Part shown: positions 62,368 to 64,000 of the stretch, piece after piece
Layout of the letters: each line of letters opens with the position of its first letter
Position numbering within the stretch: the stretch's first letter is position 1
DNA from: Morganella psychrotolerans
Lineage (GTDB): Bacteria > Pseudomonadota > Gammaproteobacteria > Enterobacterales > Enterobacteriaceae
Direction of reading: 5' to 3'
DNA length: 64,000 nucleotides
Assembly (NCBI RefSeq): GCF_001676055.1
Contig: NZ_LZEX01000044.1
Span: forward strand, 62,001 to 126,000
Position numbers and translations under genes: made by a program
The notes under the pieces: generated by a model
The model's input: only the letters and a program-made list of their open reading frames with translations
What the model was told of the DNA's origin: nothing
Database searches by the model: none

Positions 62368-62396
62368 AAAAAGCAGAGCACCGGCTCTGCTTTTCC
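62368..62396. terminator. Bidirectional terminator between folA and apaH
   Basis: Stem AAAAGCAGAGC/GCTCTGCTTTT with ACCG loop. Confidence 0.9.
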
Positions 62397-62419
62397 ATTT
62401 TCAGGGACAGGCAAAAACA

Positions 62420-63253
62420 TTATTCGCCATCATCATCACGCGGAGAAAAGGATTCCTGCCAGAAATAACAGCGATCTTCCCAGCGCAGCATTGTAAGTTG
62501 TCCGCCCCAGCAACATCCGGTATCCAGAGCATATACGTTACGTGGCGCGCCTTTACCTTCCAGAGATGCCCAGTGACCAAATGCCACACTGTAATCTTCC
62601 GGTAATTTTGACGGTAGTGCAAACCAAGGTTTTAAAGGTGCGGATATCTGATCCGGCTTATCTTTACACACCATATCCAGTTGCCCGTTTGGGAAACAAT
62701 AACGCATCCGGGTCATCGCATTGGTGGAAAAACGCAGACGCGCCAGGCCTGTCAGCGATGGCGACCAGTCATTCGGTAAATCACCGTACATCGCATTAAT
62801 AAACAGCGGATAGGTATCACTGCTGAGTACTGCTTCAACTTCCCGCGCACACATGGCCGCTGTTTCCAGATCCCATTGCGGCGTAATACCGGCATGAGCC
62901 ATCACCAGCTTTTTATCATGGTCAATCTGCAACAGAGGCTGACGGCGCAGCCAGTTGATCAATTCATCCAGATCCGGTGCACTGAGCAGGGTATTTAAAT
63001 GATCACGCGGCTTGTTGCGGCTGATACCTGCGTAGATCCCCAATAAATGCAGATCGTGATTACCCAGCACCAGTTTCACGCTGTCGCCTAAGCTTTTCAC
63101 ATAACGCAGAACACTGAGAGAATCCGGGCCGCGGGCGACAAGGTCGCCGGTCAGCCACAGAGTATCTGTTTGCGGATCAAAACTTGCCTGATCCAATAAT
63201 GCGCGAAGTTCACGGTAACAGCCGTGAACATCGCCGATAAGATAGGTTGCCAT
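62420..63253 (-). CDS. apaH: Bis(5'-nucleosyl)-tetraphosphatase (symmetrical)
   Basis: The 277-residue metallophosphatase (E. coli 280) splits Ap4A into two ADP and can remove Np4 caps from RNA. Metal motifs are [39 protein letters not shown] and MAHAGI. It follows apaG by 6 bp in the rsmA-apaG-apaH order of E. coli. Confidence 0.98.
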   Translation of the reverse strand: MATYLIGDVHGCYRELRALLDQASFDPQTDTLWLTGDLVARGPDSLSVLRYVKSLGDSVKLVLGNHDLHLLGIYAGISRNKPRDHLNTLLSAPDLDELINWLRRQPLLQIDHDKKLVMAHAGITPQWDLETAAMCAREVEAVLSSDTYPLFINAMYGDLPNDWSPSLTGLARLRFSTNAMTRMRYCFPNGQLDMVCKDKPDQISAPLKPWFALPSKLPEDYSVAFGHWASLEGKGAPRNVYALDTGCCWGGQLTMLRWEDRCYFWQESFSPRDDDGE

Positions 63254-63259
63254 AGCGGA

Positions 63260-63640
63260 TTAATGAATAAAAGTTGCAATTGCGAGCCGGAAAACAGGAA
63301 TTTCACTGATGAAATTCTCACCTTTGTGATCCACCATGGTGTAGTAACCTTCCATGGTGCCCAGCGGTGTTTCCAGAACAGTTCCGCTGGTGTAACGATA
63401 CTCTTCACCCGGCTCAATAACCGGTTGTTCCCCGACAACGCCTTCCCCCTGAACTTCAGTCTGGCGGCCTTCGCTGTTGGTGATACGCCAGTAGCGGCTG
63501 ATGAGCTGAACAGCATGACGACCCAGATTCCGGATAGAAACGGTATATGCGAAAACATAGCGCTCAGCGTCCGGCTCAGACTGGCTTTCGATATAAACAC
63601 TCTGAACCTGAATACAAATTTTCGGGTCGTTATTCATCAT
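63260..63640 (-). CDS. apaG: Co2+/Mg2+ efflux-associated protein ApaG
   Basis: The 126-residue protein (E. coli 125) has the ApaG immunoglobulin-like fold, with conserved [20 protein letters not shown] and [20 protein letters not shown]. It was linked to cobalt/magnesium phenotypes; the molecular role is unclear. Two ATGs are adjacent (63640, 63637); the first has an AGGGG site. It follows rsmA by 7 bp. Confidence 0.97.
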   Translation of the reverse strand: MMNNDPKICIQVQSVYIESQSEPDAERYVFAYTVSIRNLGRHAVQLISRYWRITNSEGRQTEVQGEGVVGEQPVIEPGEEYRYTSGTVLETPLGTMEGYYTMVDHKGENFISEIPVFRLAIATFIH

Positions 63641-63647
63641 GTATCCC

Positions 63648-64000
63648 CTATGAGGCGGGATTATCCGCCAGGTAATTTGCCATCAGGCAATACTGCGCGA
63701 CACTGATATTTTCCGCGCGGGTTGCGGGATCAATTCCCAGCTCTTTCAGTGTATCAACAGTAAACAGATCACCCAGGCTGTTGCGGATCGTTTTACGGCG
63801 CTGGTTGAATGCTTGTGTGGCAACCCGGCTGAGTAAGGCAATATTTTTCAGTCCGTACGGATTTTCACGGTGCGGAATAAGGCGCACTACTGCGGAGTCC
63901 ACTTTTGGCGCCGGACGGAACGCAGTCGGCGGAACGTCGAGTACCGGGATAACCTGACAGTAATACTGTGCCATAACACTCAGGCGACCGTATGTTTTAC
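63648..64000 (-). CDS. rsmA: 16S rRNA dimethyladenosine transferase, C-terminal part
   Basis: The frame enters from the right edge ([20 protein letters not shown]) and gives the last about 117 residues of RsmA (KsgA), which dimethylates two adenosines in the 3' end of 16S rRNA. The conserved [15 protein letters not shown] and [17 protein letters not shown] lie in this part. The catalytic N-terminal half is outside the window. An ATG inside (63974) is not the true start. It heads rsmA-apaG-apaH. Confidence 0.96.
   Translation of the reverse strand, partial: KTYGRLSVMAQYYCQVIPVLDVPPTAFRPAPKVDSAVVRLIPHRENPYGLKNIALLSRVATQAFNQRRKTIRNSLGDLFTVDTLKELGIDPATRAENISVAQYCLMANYLADNPAS

Overview
The window looks like a chromosomal core segment of a gammaproteobacterium of the order Enterobacterales, family Morganellaceae. 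A base composition near 50% GC, the many ERIC-type repeats and gene content close to Escherichia coli make Morganella the best guess; this is inference, since no rRNA gene or search result was available. Nearly all genes are recognisable housekeeping genes. I see no prophage, insertion sequence, CRISPR array, tRNA or rRNA.

Layout. Positions 1-31,230 follow the E. coli '0-minute' order: creA (3' end), arcA, thrL-thrABC, yaaA, talB, mog, an MHS-type transporter, dnaK-dnaJ, an orphan gene, an EamA transporter, nhaA-nhaR, rpsT, ribF-ileS-lspA-fkpB-ispH, dapB and carA-carB. carB has a one-base deletion that splits its reading frame. Positions 31,429-32,622 hold an AT-rich, probably acquired trimeric autotransporter adhesin gene, followed by repeats. 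Positions 33,129-60,596 carry genes that in E. coli lie near 66-69 minutes (dkgA-yqhD-yghB-exbBD, cca-ygiM-ygiF-glnE-hldE, ubiK, ribB with its FMN riboswitch, ygiD, ygiCB, tolC, nudF-cpdA-yqiA-parE-parC, plsC, ftsP). The two sub-blocks are swapped relative to E. coli. Positions 60,660-64,000 hold a nucleotidyltransferase gene and then return to the 0-minute order: folA, apaH-apaG-rsmA (cut by the window end).

The genes serve amino-acid supply (threonine, lysine and the arginine/pyrimidine branch point), protein folding and translation (DnaK/J, IleS, S20, Cca, RsmA), flavin and isoprenoid cofactors (RibF, RibB, IspH), the cell envelope (LspA, HldE, PlsC, FtsP, TolC, ExbBD) and chromosome segregation (ParE/ParC). 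Classical regulation is visible in the DNA: a thr attenuator, an FNR box upstream of arcA, sigma-32 promoters before dnaK, tandem ARG boxes at carAB, a Fur box at exbB and an RFN riboswitch at ribB. At least ten ERIC-like elements are scattered through intergenic DNA, several nested end to end.

I found no clear new multi-gene system. The most rewarding leads are the carB frameshift, the loss of HD-domain catalytic residues in Cca, the block rearrangement, the adhesin, the recurrent short ERIC form, and two uncharacterised loci (14,574-15,218 and 60,660-61,642).
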